Shown here: piece after piece, positions 56,932 to 64,000 of the stretch
Position numbering within the stretch: position 1 is the first letter of the stretch
Layout: each line of letters begins with the position of its first letter
Origin: Thiopseudomonas denitrificans
Lineage (GTDB): Bacteria; Pseudomonadota; Gammaproteobacteria; Pseudomonadales; Pseudomonadaceae
Direction of reading: 5' to 3'
Assembly: GCF_002866065.1 (NCBI RefSeq)
Contig: NZ_LNJZ01000003.1
Coordinates: 1 to 64,000 of the forward strand
DNA: 64,000 bases
Notes under the pieces: model-generated
What the model was told of the DNA's origin: nothing
Databases searched by the model: none
The model's input: only the letters and a program-made list of their open reading frames with translations
Translations under genes and position numbers: made by a program

Positions 56932-57807
56932 TCAGGACAGGGTAGCGAGCAGCCCAGTCAGCTTTTCGATGCGCTGGCGCTGGCTGATGTTGTGAATTTG
57001 TACACATAGCCAGGCATCGGTACTGACAAAGCCCCAGGGGGCGAGCAGCCGGCCCTGTTCCAGATCGGCGCGGATCAGCTGTTCGGGGGCGATGCCGATG
57101 CCCAGCCCGGCCAGTACTGCCTCCAGCAAATAGGACAGGTGCGGAAAACCCTGGCCCATGTGCAGGCTGTCCGGCGGGATGCCATTGTGTCTTGCCCAGT
57201 CCGGCCAGGCCTGTGGCCGGGACAATGTGTGCAGCAGCGGCAGCTGGGGTATGGCTTTGTTGGAGTCCAGATCAAGCTGTTGCGCCAGGGCGGTGGCCAG
57301 TACGGGGCCGATACGTTCCTGTTCCAGCGGTATCAACAACTCGTCGGCTACGGGATTGTTCATGAAGGACAGACTGAGGTCGGCCTGTTGTTGCGGGCGC
57401 TCGTCATCGGCGCTGGTGACCAGTTGCAGGGGCAGATCCGGCAATGCCTGTTGCAGCGGTGGCAGACGCGGGATCAGCCAGCGCGCCAGCAGGCTGCCGG
57501 AACAGGCCAGCACCAGCGGTTTTTCCTGCTGTTGCTGACGCAGCTGTTGGCAGCTTTCGGCAATGGTCCTGAATGCCGGCTGGCAGTTCTGGTATAGCTG
57601 CTGGCCGGCATCTGTGAGTTTTATGCCACGCCCCTGTTTTTCCAGCAAACTGGTGTTCAGTTCTTCTTCCAGCAGCTTGATTTGACGACTGACTGCGCCG
57701 TGGGTGACATGAAGCTGTTGAGCAGCCATGCTGATGCTGCCCTGTTCGGCAACGGCAACAAAGGCTTTCAGTGCATTCAGGGATGGTAGTCTGTGCAGGT
57801 CATTCAT
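56932..57807 (-). CDS. trpI: LysR-family transcriptional regulator TrpI
   Basis: 291 residues from the ATG at 57807 (Met-Asn-Asp-Leu-His-Arg-Leu-Pro-Ser-Leu-Asn-Ala-Leu-Lys-Ala-Phe). An N-terminal HTH (Gly-Ser-Ile-Ser-Met-Ala-Ala-Gln-Gln-Leu-His-Val-Thr-His-Gly-Ala-Val-Ser) is followed by an effector domain with Ser-Leu-Leu-Ala-Arg-Trp-Leu-Ile-Pro-Arg-Leu and Ser-Arg-Pro-Gln-Ala-Trp-Pro, both close to Pseudomonas TrpI. TrpI activates trpBA with indoleglycerol phosphate and represses itself. It is divergent from trpB as expected. Confidence 0.9.
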   Translation of the reverse strand: MNDLHRLPSLNALKAFVAVAEQGSISMAAQQLHVTHGAVSRQIKLLEEELNTSLLEKQGRGIKLTDAGQQLYQNCQPAFRTIAESCQQLRQQQQEKPLVLACSGSLLARWLIPRLPPLQQALPDLPLQLVTSADDERPQQQADLSLSFMNNPVADELLIPLEQERIGPVLATALAQQLDLDSNKAIPQLPLLHTLSRPQAWPDWARHNGIPPDSLHMGQGFPHLSYLLEAVLAGLGIGIAPEQLIRADLEQGRLLAPWGFVSTDAWLCVQIHNISQRQRIEKLTGLLATLS

Positions 57808-57875
57808 GTGAGAAATAATAACAGATGGCAATAAAATAATCGCTTTTGCTTTGGCCGGTTTTGTCACAGAATTGC

Positions 57876-57935
57876 TGTAGGTGCGAATTTATTCGCACAC
57901 CCAATTTTCATTGTGCGAATGAATTCGCACCTACA
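57876..57935. repeat. Inverted REP pair (REPIN-like) between trpI and trpB
   Basis: TGTAGGTGCGAATTTATTCG and following CACA (57876-57899) face TGTGCGAATGAATTCGCACC and following TACA (57912-57935) with 12 bases between. It is the same family as the pair at 30625 and the array at 51.2 kb. It ends 10 bases before the trpB ATG and so borders the ribosome site GGGGAAAGG. Confidence 0.9.
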
Positions 57936-57945
57936 GGGGAAAGGC

Positions 57946-59157
57946 ATGCACACTTATTTTGATGCTCCCGATGAGCGCGGGCTGTTTGGCATTTTTGGTG
58001 GCCGCTATGTGGCCGAGACCCTGATGCCGCTGATTTTGCAGCTGGGCGAGGCCTATGAACAGGCCAAGACTGATCCCGAGTTTCTGCGCGAGCTGGCGTA
58101 TTTTCAGCGTGACTATGTGGGCCGTCCAAGCCCGCTGTATTACGCCGAACGCCTTTCTGAACACCTTGGCGGCGCGAAGATCTACCTCAAGCGTGAAGAG
58201 CTGAACCACACCGGCGCACACAAGATCAACAACTGCATCGGCCAGATTCTGCTGGCGCGGCGCATGGGCAAAAAACGCATCATCGCTGAAACCGGTGCCG
58301 GCATGCACGGCGTGGCCACGGCTACGGTGGCAGCGCGGTTTGGTCTTGAGTGCGTGGTTTACATGGGCACCACCGACATCGAGCGCCAGCAGGCCAACGT
58401 GTTCCGCATGAACCTGCTGGGGGCCAAGGTGATTCCGGTCACCGCCGGTACCGGCACGCTCAAGGATGCCATGAACGAGGCGCTGCGTGACTGGGTCACC
58501 AACGTCGACAATACCTTCTACCTGATCGGTACCGTGGCCGGCCCGCATCCCTTCCCTGCCATGGTGCGTGATTTCCAGGCAGTGATTGGCAAGGAAGTCC
58601 GTGACCAGCTGCAGGAGCAGGAAGGTCGTCTGCCCGACTCGCTGATCGCCTGTGTCGGCGGTGGCTCCAACGCCATCGGCCTGTTCCACGAGTTTCTCGA
58701 CGAGCCGACGGTGAAAATGGTCGGTGCCGAAGCCGCCGGTCTGGGACTGGAAACCGGCAAGCATGCTGCCAGCCTGACTCTGGGTGCTCCGGGCGTGCTG
58801 CATGGCAACAAGACTTATCTGCTGCAGGACGAGGACGGTCAGATCAAGGATGCCCACTCGATTTCAGCCGGTCTGGACTATCCGGGCGTTGGCCCTGAAC
58901 ACTCCTGGTTGCGTGATGTGGGGCGGGTCGAGTACACCGCTGTCAGCGATGACGAGGCACTGGCAGCGTTTCAGCTGTTGTGCCGTCAGGAAGGCATCAT
59001 CCCCGCGCTGGAGTCGTCCCATGCACTGGCCGAAGCGGTCAAGCGCGCACCGCAGCTGCCCAGGGATCACCTGATGGTGGTCAACCTGTCCGGCCGTGGC
59101 GACAAGGACATGGCCAGCATCATGCACTATCTGGGTGAGAAAGGAGCGCAGTCATGA
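57946..59157 (+). CDS. trpB: Tryptophan synthase beta chain
   Basis: 403 residues from the ATG at 57946. The PLP lysine is Lys93 in His-Thr-Gly-Ala-His-Lys-Ile-Asn-Asn, with the Gly-Gly-Gly-Ser-Asn-Ala phosphate loop and Gly-Ala-Gly-Met-His-Gly. It joins indole and serine to tryptophan. It overlaps trpA by ATGA. Confidence 0.97.
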   Translation: MHTYFDAPDERGLFGIFGGRYVAETLMPLILQLGEAYEQAKTDPEFLRELAYFQRDYVGRPSPLYYAERLSEHLGGAKIYLKREELNHTGAHKINNCIGQILLARRMGKKRIIAETGAGMHGVATATVAARFGLECVVYMGTTDIERQQANVFRMNLLGAKVIPVTAGTGTLKDAMNEALRDWVTNVDNTFYLIGTVAGPHPFPAMVRDFQAVIGKEVRDQLQEQEGRLPDSLIACVGGGSNAIGLFHEFLDEPTVKMVGAEAAGLGLETGKHAASLTLGAPGVLHGNKTYLLQDEDGQIKDAHSISAGLDYPGVGPEHSWLRDVGRVEYTAVSDDEALAAFQLLCRQEGIIPALESSHALAEAVKRAPQLPRDHLMVVNLSGRGDKDMASIMHYLGEKGAQS

Positions 59158-59963
59158 GCCGTATCCAGGCCTGCTTTGCCAAACTGAAACAAGAAAATCG
59201 CGCTGCGCTGGTGACTTTCCTGACCGCTGGCGATCCGGACTACGCTACCGCCCTGACCATCCTGCGCGGTCTGCCCGGTGCCGGTGCCGACGTGATCGAG
59301 ATGGGCATGCCCTTCACCGACCCCATGGCTGACGGCCCGGCCATCCAGCTGGCCAACCAGCGGGCGCTGGGCAACGGCATGAGCCTGCGCAAGACCCTGC
59401 AAATGGTGCGCGAGTTCCGCGAGGGCAACGACCATACGCCGATCGTGCTGATGGGCTACTACAACCCGATTCATCATTACGGTGTGGACGCCTTCATCCG
59501 TGATGCCAAACAGGCCGGCGTGGATGGCATGATAGTGGTCGATGTGCCCGCCGAGCACAACGAGGAACTGTGCGAACCGGCGCAGGCCGGCGGCATCGAC
59601 TTCATTCGCCTGACCACTCCGACCACCGATGACCAGCGCCTGCCGACTGTGCTCAAGGACAGCTCCGGCTTTATCTATTACGTCTCGGTGGCCGGTGTCA
59701 CTGGTGGTGCTACCGCCAGCCTGGACCAGGTAAGTGAAGCGGTTGCCCGCCTGCGCCGCCACAGCGACCTGCCGGTGTGCATCGGCTTCGGTATTCGCAC
59801 TGCCGAGCATGCGGCCAACGTCGCCCGCCTGGCTGATGGCGTGGTGGTGGGTTCCGCGTTGGTGGACAAGATCAATGCGGCTGTCACGCCGGAACAGGCA
59901 ATTGCAGATGTGCTGGCGCAGTGTCGCGAGATCAGTGAGGGAGTCAGGGGCGCCCGTCTCTAA
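59154..59963 (+). CDS. trpA: Tryptophan synthase alpha chain
   Basis: 269 residues, TIM barrel. The catalytic Glu and Asp are in [15 protein letters not shown], and Gly-Val-Thr-Gly-Gly is the phosphate-binding loop. It releases indole from indoleglycerol phosphate for TrpB. The trpBA pair is under TrpI in pseudomonads. Confidence 0.97.
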   Translation: MSRIQACFAKLKQENRAALVTFLTAGDPDYATALTILRGLPGAGADVIEMGMPFTDPMADGPAIQLANQRALGNGMSLRKTLQMVREFREGNDHTPIVLMGYYNPIHHYGVDAFIRDAKQAGVDGMIVVDVPAEHNEELCEPAQAGGIDFIRLTTPTTDDQRLPTVLKDSSGFIYYVSVAGVTGGATASLDQVSEAVARLRRHSDLPVCIGFGIRTAEHAANVARLADGVVVGSALVDKINAAVTPEQAIADVLAQCREISEGVRGARL

Positions 59964-59985
59964 GTCCGGATTCGTCTGCACAGAT

Positions 59986-60015
59986 CGGGAGCACGGCTTT
60001 TTGGCTGTGCTCCCG
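59986..60015 (+). terminator. Terminator after trpA
   Basis: Stem CGGGAGCAC / GTGCTCCCG extended by G-T pairs, loop with TTTTT, then AATTTCC. The T-tract after the stem is short. Confidence 0.7.
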
Positions 60016-60056
60016 AATTTCCAACATATGGTTTCATCATCAAAGATCAAATACCT

Positions 60057-60479
60057 ATGCTCAGTCCAGTTGTCCAGCAAGAGGCAACCGGCTGTGGCAT
60101 TGCCATTGTTGCAACCATTCTGGGCAAGAGCTATCCAGAAATGAAAGCCATCGCCAATGCCAGCGGCATCCATGCAGAGGATGAATCGCTGTGGTCGGAT
60201 ACAGGCTATGTGCGCCGCTTGTTGACCGGGGCGGGTGTGCAAGTGGCAACTGAAACAAAGCCTTTTGAGTCCTGGGATACCCTGCCCGATCTGGCTTTAT
60301 TGCCGATCAAGCATCATCAGCGGGATGGCCGTGAATTCTGGCACTGGACGGTATTTCAGCGTGTGCGGGGCGAAGCCTTTGTGCTGGATCCGGCCAGTTA
60401 CCTGCCAAGCAATATCAGGCAGGATTTTGCGCAGATGCATCCGCAATGGTTCATTACGGTAGGCAGGTCACAAGCCTGA
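60057..60479 (+). CDS. Stand-alone peptidase C39-like protein
   Basis: 140 residues. The N-terminus Gln-Gln-Glu-Ala-Thr-Gly-Cys-Gly-Ile-Ala (Cys13) is the C39 nucleophile motif with the oxyanion Gln. A His follows in the Phe-Trp-His-Trp-Thr-Val-Phe segment and an Asp in Val-Leu-Asp-Pro-Ala, completing a papain-like triad. There is no signal peptide and no ABC transporter domain. C39 domains normally cut double-glycine leaders; no precursor peptide or transporter is nearby, so the substrate is unknown. It starts just after the trp terminator. Confidence 0.75.
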   Translation: MLSPVVQQEATGCGIAIVATILGKSYPEMKAIANASGIHAEDESLWSDTGYVRRLLTGAGVQVATETKPFESWDTLPDLALLPIKHHQRDGREFWHWTVFQRVRGEAFVLDPASYLPSNIRQDFAQMHPQWFITVGRSQA

Positions 60480-60679
60480 TCAATTCCCTTCAATACCTGC
60501 CCGGCTGCAGTCTGGGCATGGAAGCTGCCGGCTTTGTTAATAGTGATCAATTGTTTGTTGTGTAGAACCATGGCTTTAATCGTTCTTTAAGCAAGTGGTG
60601 CTATGTTTGGGACAAACAAAGCGCAAGCACATGCGCCAAAGCATCCACACAGCCAAAGCACTGCTTGAGTGAGGGACAG

Positions 60680-62362
60680 ATGATTATCACTGACGACGAG
60701 AACCGCAAATACTCCGCCATTGTCGTAGACGGCATCGACAAGGCACCGGCGCGTTCAATGTTGCGCGCCGTGGGCTTCACCGATGAGGATTTCAAACACC
60801 CTCAAGTGGGCATTGCTTCCACCTGGGCCAGCCTGACCCCTTGCAACATGCACATCAACGGCCTGGCCGATGAGGTAGCCAAAGGCGTTTATTTTGCCGG
60901 TGCCAAGCCTGTTGTATTCAATACCATCACCATTTCGGACGGCATTGCCAACGGCTATCAGGGCATGAAATATTCCCTGGTGTCACGTGAAGTCATCGCC
61001 GACTCCATCGAAACCGTTGCCGGCTGCCAGGGCTTTGACGGTCTGATCGCGATTGGCGGCTGCGACAAGAACATGCCGGCCAGTATCATCGCCATGGCGC
61101 GCCTGAACCGTCCCTCCATTTTTGTCTACGGCGGCACCATCAAGCCCGGCAAAAACCACACTGATATTGTGTCCGTATTTGAGGCGGTTGGTGCTCACGC
61201 ACGCGGTGACCTGACCGAGGAGCAGGTTGTTCAAATCGAGAAAGAAGCCATTCCCGGTCCTGGTTCCTGTGGTGGCATGTACACCGCCAACACCATGGCC
61301 TCTGCGATTGAAGCCTTGGGCATGAGCTTGCCGGGCAGCTCGGCTCAGGAAGCGGTGTCCCCTGAAAAACACAAGGACTGCCAGCGTGCCGGTGAAGCCA
61401 TCAAGTGGTTGCTGAAACAGGACATCAAGCCGTCCGACATCATGACGCGTGAAGCCTTTGAAAACGCCGTCACCATGGTTATCGCACTGGGTGGCTCCAC
61501 CAACGCTACCCTGCACCTGCTCGCCATGGCCGATGCCGTAGGCGTGCCTTTGACGCTGGATGACTTCACTGAAATCGGCAAGCGTGTGCCCGTGCTGGCT
61601 GACCTGCGTCCGTCCGGTAAATACATGATGTCAGAGCTGATTGAAATCGGTGGTATCGCCCCACTGATGAAGCGCCTGCTGGAAAAAGGCCTGCTGCATG
61701 GCGATTGCCTGACGGTCAGTGGCCGCACCTTGGCTGACAACCTGAAAGACGTGGAAGACTATCCCGAAGGCCAGGACATCATCATGCCCTTCGACCAGCC
61801 CATCAAAAAGGACAGCCATTTGCGTGTGCTGAAAGGCAACCTGGCCCCGACCGGTGCCGTGGCCAAAATTAGCGGCAAAGAAGGCACCCACTTTGAAGGC
61901 ACTGCCCGAGTGTATGACTCTGAAGAGCTGGCCATGGCAGCCATCCTTGACGGCACCGTGGTGGCCGGCGACGTCATCGTCATCCGCTATGAAGGCCCCA
62001 AAGGTGGTCCGGGTATGCGTGAGATGCTCTCCCCTACTTCGGCGATCATGGGGCGTGGCCTGGGCAACGAAGTAGCCTTGATCACCGATGGCCGCTTCTC
62101 TGGCGGAAGCCACGGCTTTGTCGTTGGGCACATCAGCCCCGAAGCCATGGTGGGCGGCCCTATCGCTCTCATTGAAGACGGTGACAGGATCATCATCGAT
62201 GCCGTTGAAGACAGCATTACACTCGATGTGCCGGAAGGCGAGCTTGCCAGACGCAAGGCGGCATGGGCAGCGCCCGAGCCCAACGTCAAGCGTGGTGTTC
62301 TGGCCAAATATGCCAAAACCGTAGGCAGTGCCGCTGAAGGTGCGATCACGGACAGGTTCTAG
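60680..62362 (+). CDS. ilvD: Dihydroxy-acid dehydratase
   Basis: 560 residues from the ATG at 60680, preceded by GAGGG. The cluster cysteines are Cys55 (Thr-Pro-Cys-Asn), one in Gly-Gly-Cys-Asp-Lys-Asn-Met-Pro and one in [12 protein letters not shown]. This is the shorter form related to [2Fe-2S] enzymes and not the 610-residue E. coli type. It makes the oxo-acid precursors of valine and isoleucine. Upstream, 60480-60679 holds no gene but has an inverted repeat TGTTTG-GGA-CAAACA (60604-60618). Confidence 0.96.
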   Translation: MIITDDENRKYSAIVVDGIDKAPARSMLRAVGFTDEDFKHPQVGIASTWASLTPCNMHINGLADEVAKGVYFAGAKPVVFNTITISDGIANGYQGMKYSLVSREVIADSIETVAGCQGFDGLIAIGGCDKNMPASIIAMARLNRPSIFVYGGTIKPGKNHTDIVSVFEAVGAHARGDLTEEQVVQIEKEAIPGPGSCGGMYTANTMASAIEALGMSLPGSSAQEAVSPEKHKDCQRAGEAIKWLLKQDIKPSDIMTREAFENAVTMVIALGGSTNATLHLLAMADAVGVPLTLDDFTEIGKRVPVLADLRPSGKYMMSELIEIGGIAPLMKRLLEKGLLHGDCLTVSGRTLADNLKDVEDYPEGQDIIMPFDQPIKKDSHLRVLKGNLAPTGAVAKISGKEGTHFEGTARVYDSEELAMAAILDGTVVAGDVIVIRYEGPKGGPGMREMLSPTSAIMGRGLGNEVALITDGRFSGGSHGFVVGHISPEAMVGGPIALIEDGDRIIIDAVEDSITLDVPEGELARRKAAWAAPEPNVKRGVLAKYAKTVGSAAEGAITDRF

Positions 62363-62407
62363 ACAGCCTGTTGTTCGCTTCTCGTTCCTGTTACCAGGAA
62401 CTGGCCC

Positions 62408-62438
62408 GGCTCCCGCGAAAGCGGGAGCCCTGTTTTTT
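62408..62438 (+). terminator. Rho-independent terminator of ilvD
   Basis: Perfect 9-base stem GGCTCCCGC / GCGGGAGCC with a GAAA tetraloop, followed by CTGTTTTTT. Confidence 0.95.
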
Positions 62439-62460
62439 GAAGAGCGTAAACCTGGCCAAT

Positions 62461-63153
62461 TCAATCTTCCAGCGCCAGCTCGGCTGCGGCCCGGGCATGG
62501 ATGCCGGTGGTGTCGAACAGGGGTACGGACGAGTCGGCCTGGCTCACCAGCATGGCGATTTCCGTGCAACCCAGAATGATGGCCTGTGCCCCCTGCTCCA
62601 CCAGCTGCTTCATGATTGTCCGGTAGATCTGGCGTGACTCGTCCCGTACCACGCCAAGGCACAGCTCCTCGAAAATGATGCGGTGAATGCTGTTCTGGTC
62701 CGCTGCGTCGGGAACCAGCACTTCCAGCCCATGCTGTTGCAGATGCTCGCGATAGAACGGCTGCTCCATGGTGAAGCGGGTGCCGATCAGCCCGACCCTG
62801 GAGTGCCCCGCCTGTTTGATCACGCTGGCGGTGACGTCGGCAACGTGTAGCAGGGGAATGCTGGTGGCGGCTTTCACTGCAGGTGCCACCCTGTGCATGG
62901 TGTTGGCGCAGATCAGCAGCAGTTCCGCACCTGCTGTTTCGAGTGCACCTGCTGCGCTGGCCAGCACTTCGCCGGCGGCGTCCCAGTCGCCAGCCTGCTG
63001 CAGCTGTGCAATTTTCTGGAAGTCGACGCTGTAGAGGATGATTTTGGCCGAGTGCAGGCCGCCCAGTCGCGCTTTGACGGTTTCGTTGATCTGGCGGTAA
63101 TAGGGAATGGTGGATTCCCAGCTCATGCCGCCGATAAGACCGATGGTTTTCAT
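62461..63153 (-). CDS. Aspartate/glutamate racemase family protein
   Basis: 230 residues from the ATG at 63153 (Met-Lys-Thr-Ile-Gly-Leu-Ile-Gly-Gly-Met-Ser-Trp-Glu-Ser-Thr). The two catalytic cysteines are in Ile-Cys-Ala-Asn-Thr-Met-His and Leu-Gly-Cys-Thr-Glu-Ile, typical of YgeA/RacX-like amino acid racemases. It is PLP-independent and cytosolic. The amino acid used cannot be told from sequence. It converges with ilvD. Confidence 0.92.
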   Translation of the reverse strand: MKTIGLIGGMSWESTIPYYRQINETVKARLGGLHSAKIILYSVDFQKIAQLQQAGDWDAAGEVLASAAGALETAGAELLLICANTMHRVAPAVKAATSIPLLHVADVTASVIKQAGHSRVGLIGTRFTMEQPFYREHLQQHGLEVLVPDAADQNSIHRIIFEELCLGVVRDESRQIYRTIMKQLVEQGAQAIILGCTEIAMLVSQADSSVPLFDTTGIHARAAAELALED

Positions 63154-63342
63154 GTCTGCGTTCGCCCATTTCTTGTGTGCTACAGTCACCGGCAGGGATA
63201 TTTGCAATATCGCTGGTGGTGGCGTGATGCATTCATCATAGGGGATGTTGCCGTCTTTGTGTGTCCTGTGTCAGGCCGGGTAGTCTGTCGCCTGCGAAGT
63301 TTTACCGGATTTGTTTTGTCGATGTCTGAAGTGGTGGTGACC

Positions 63343-64000
63343 ATGGATTTTCTTGCCGCATATTTTGACCGCATTGGTCATCAGCCAGAGGCTGTCCCAA
63401 GCCTTGCCGGGCTGCATGCCCTGACCCGAGCCCATGCGCAGTCGATCCCTTTCGAGAATCTGGATGTCCTGCAGGGGCAGCCGATCAGCCTGGAGCCGGA
63501 TGCCATCTTTGACAAGCTGGTCACCCGCAGGCGCGGCGGTTATTGCTTCGAGCAAAATGGCCTGTTCATTCGTGTGCTGAATGCGCTGGGCTACCGGGCA
63601 TCCGGGCTGGGCGCGCGGGTGCGTTTGCGTTGCAAGGAACGCAGCGAGATTCCGGGCCGTACCCACCTGTTTGTGCTGGTTGAGCTGGATGGCCGCCAAT
63701 GGCTGACGGATGTGGGCGTTGGCGGTTTTTCCCTGACTTCGGCACTGCTCTGGCAGGCCGGACTGGAGCAGCAGACGCCCCATGACCGGCGGCGACTGGT
63801 GCTGGAAGACGGCCGCTGGTTTCACCAGGTGTGGCAGGACGGCGGCTGGCTGGACATATATGAATTCGATGGCACGCCGATGCATGCTATCGATCAGAAA
63901 GTGGCCAACTGGTACACCAGCACCCATCCGGAATCGACCTTCATGGAACAGCTGATCATGGCGCGCGCAGCAGCGGATGGCAGCCGCCTAGCCGTGGTGG
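63343..64000 (+). CDS. Arylamine N-acetyltransferase (cut by the window end)
   Basis: The frame is open to base 64000, giving about 219 residues; the family has about 270-280. From the ATG at 63343 (an ATG seven codons earlier at 63322 is possible), the catalytic triad is visible: Cys68 in Arg-Gly-Gly-Tyr-Cys-Phe-Glu, His108 in Arg-Thr-His-Leu-Phe-Val and Asp123 in Thr-Asp-Val-Gly-Val-Gly-Gly. It moves acetyl from acetyl-CoA to arylamines or hydrazines. It is divergent from the racemase gene. Confidence 0.93.
   Translation, partial: MDFLAAYFDRIGHQPEAVPSLAGLHALTRAHAQSIPFENLDVLQGQPISLEPDAIFDKLVTRRRGGYCFEQNGLFIRVLNALGYRASGLGARVRLRCKERSEIPGRTHLFVLVELDGRQWLTDVGVGGFSLTSALLWQAGLEQQTPHDRRRLVLEDGRWFHQVWQDGGWLDIYEFDGTPMHAIDQKVANWYTSTHPESTFMEQLIMARAAADGSRLAVV

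Noticed and set aside
61631-63232. 533-codon open frame on the minus strand across ilvD and the racemase gene
   Set aside because: It lies opposite ilvD and out of frame with the racemase; both real genes explain the sequence.

Overview
The window is origin-proximal chromosomal DNA of a gammaproteobacterium, most likely of the Pseudomonas lineage. The order glmU - atpCDGAHFEBI - parBA - rsmG - mnmG - mnmE - yidC - yidD - rnpA - rpmH is typical of pseudomonad origins. A TrpI-type LysR regulator stands divergent to trpBA, which is a Pseudomonas hallmark. Base composition is moderately GC-rich. The species cannot be named from the sequence alone.

Layout. 1-180: two tandem consensus promoters reading leftwards out of the window, probably for an rRNA operon. 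184-3061: an envelope lipoprotein, a nucleoside-recognition (SpmA/SpmB-like) membrane protein, an AmpDh-type amidase and a TM2 protein. 3095-11639: glmU and the complete F1Fo ATP synthase operon (minus strand). 11818-16035: parB, parA, rsmG, mnmG. 16.2-16.5 kb and 21.8-22.1 kb: two origin-like modules with the same architecture, an identical AT-rich 16-mer followed about 150 bp later by two perfect DnaA boxes 62 bp apart. Between them lie a lipoprotein gene, mnmE, yidC, yidD, rnpA and rpmH. dnaA is not next to rpmH; ampD is there instead.

22.7-48.7 kb is one large pigment/lipid gene cluster. The plus-strand block 22750-40376 follows the order of known aryl polyene (APE) clusters: chain-length-factor-like protein, acyltransferase, two ACPs, membrane protein, acyl-ACP ligase fused to a dehydratase, glycosyltransferase, acyltransferase, thioesterase, LolA-like carrier, MMPL exporter, lipoprotein, KS, dehydratase, ketoreductase, KS. 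Added to it are an aromatic ammonia lyase, a KefB/CPA2-like antiporter and an FAD enzyme with halogenase motifs. Next come darA and darB (dialkylresorcinol synthesis), a small HTH-like protein and a BtrH-type acyltransferase (40860-44349). A convergent minus-strand block (44346-48692) holds a second KS set, an ACP, a dehydratase-like protein and an ABC-2 exporter. The gene content predicts a flexirubin-like product: an aryl polyene acid, possibly halogenated, joined to a dialkylresorcinol and exported to the outer membrane.

48.7-64 kb returns to ordinary genes: a methyltransferase-like membrane protein, hemE, an array of about ten 86-bp repeats, two DmdC-like acyl-CoA dehydrogenases (one with an exact in-frame 234-bp tandem duplication), trpI/trpBA, a C39-like small protein, ilvD, an amino-acid racemase and a partial arylamine N-acetyltransferase. 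Palindromic REP elements with the core GTGCGAATAAATTCGCAC recur inside the pigment operon, in every unit of the array and between trpI and trpB.
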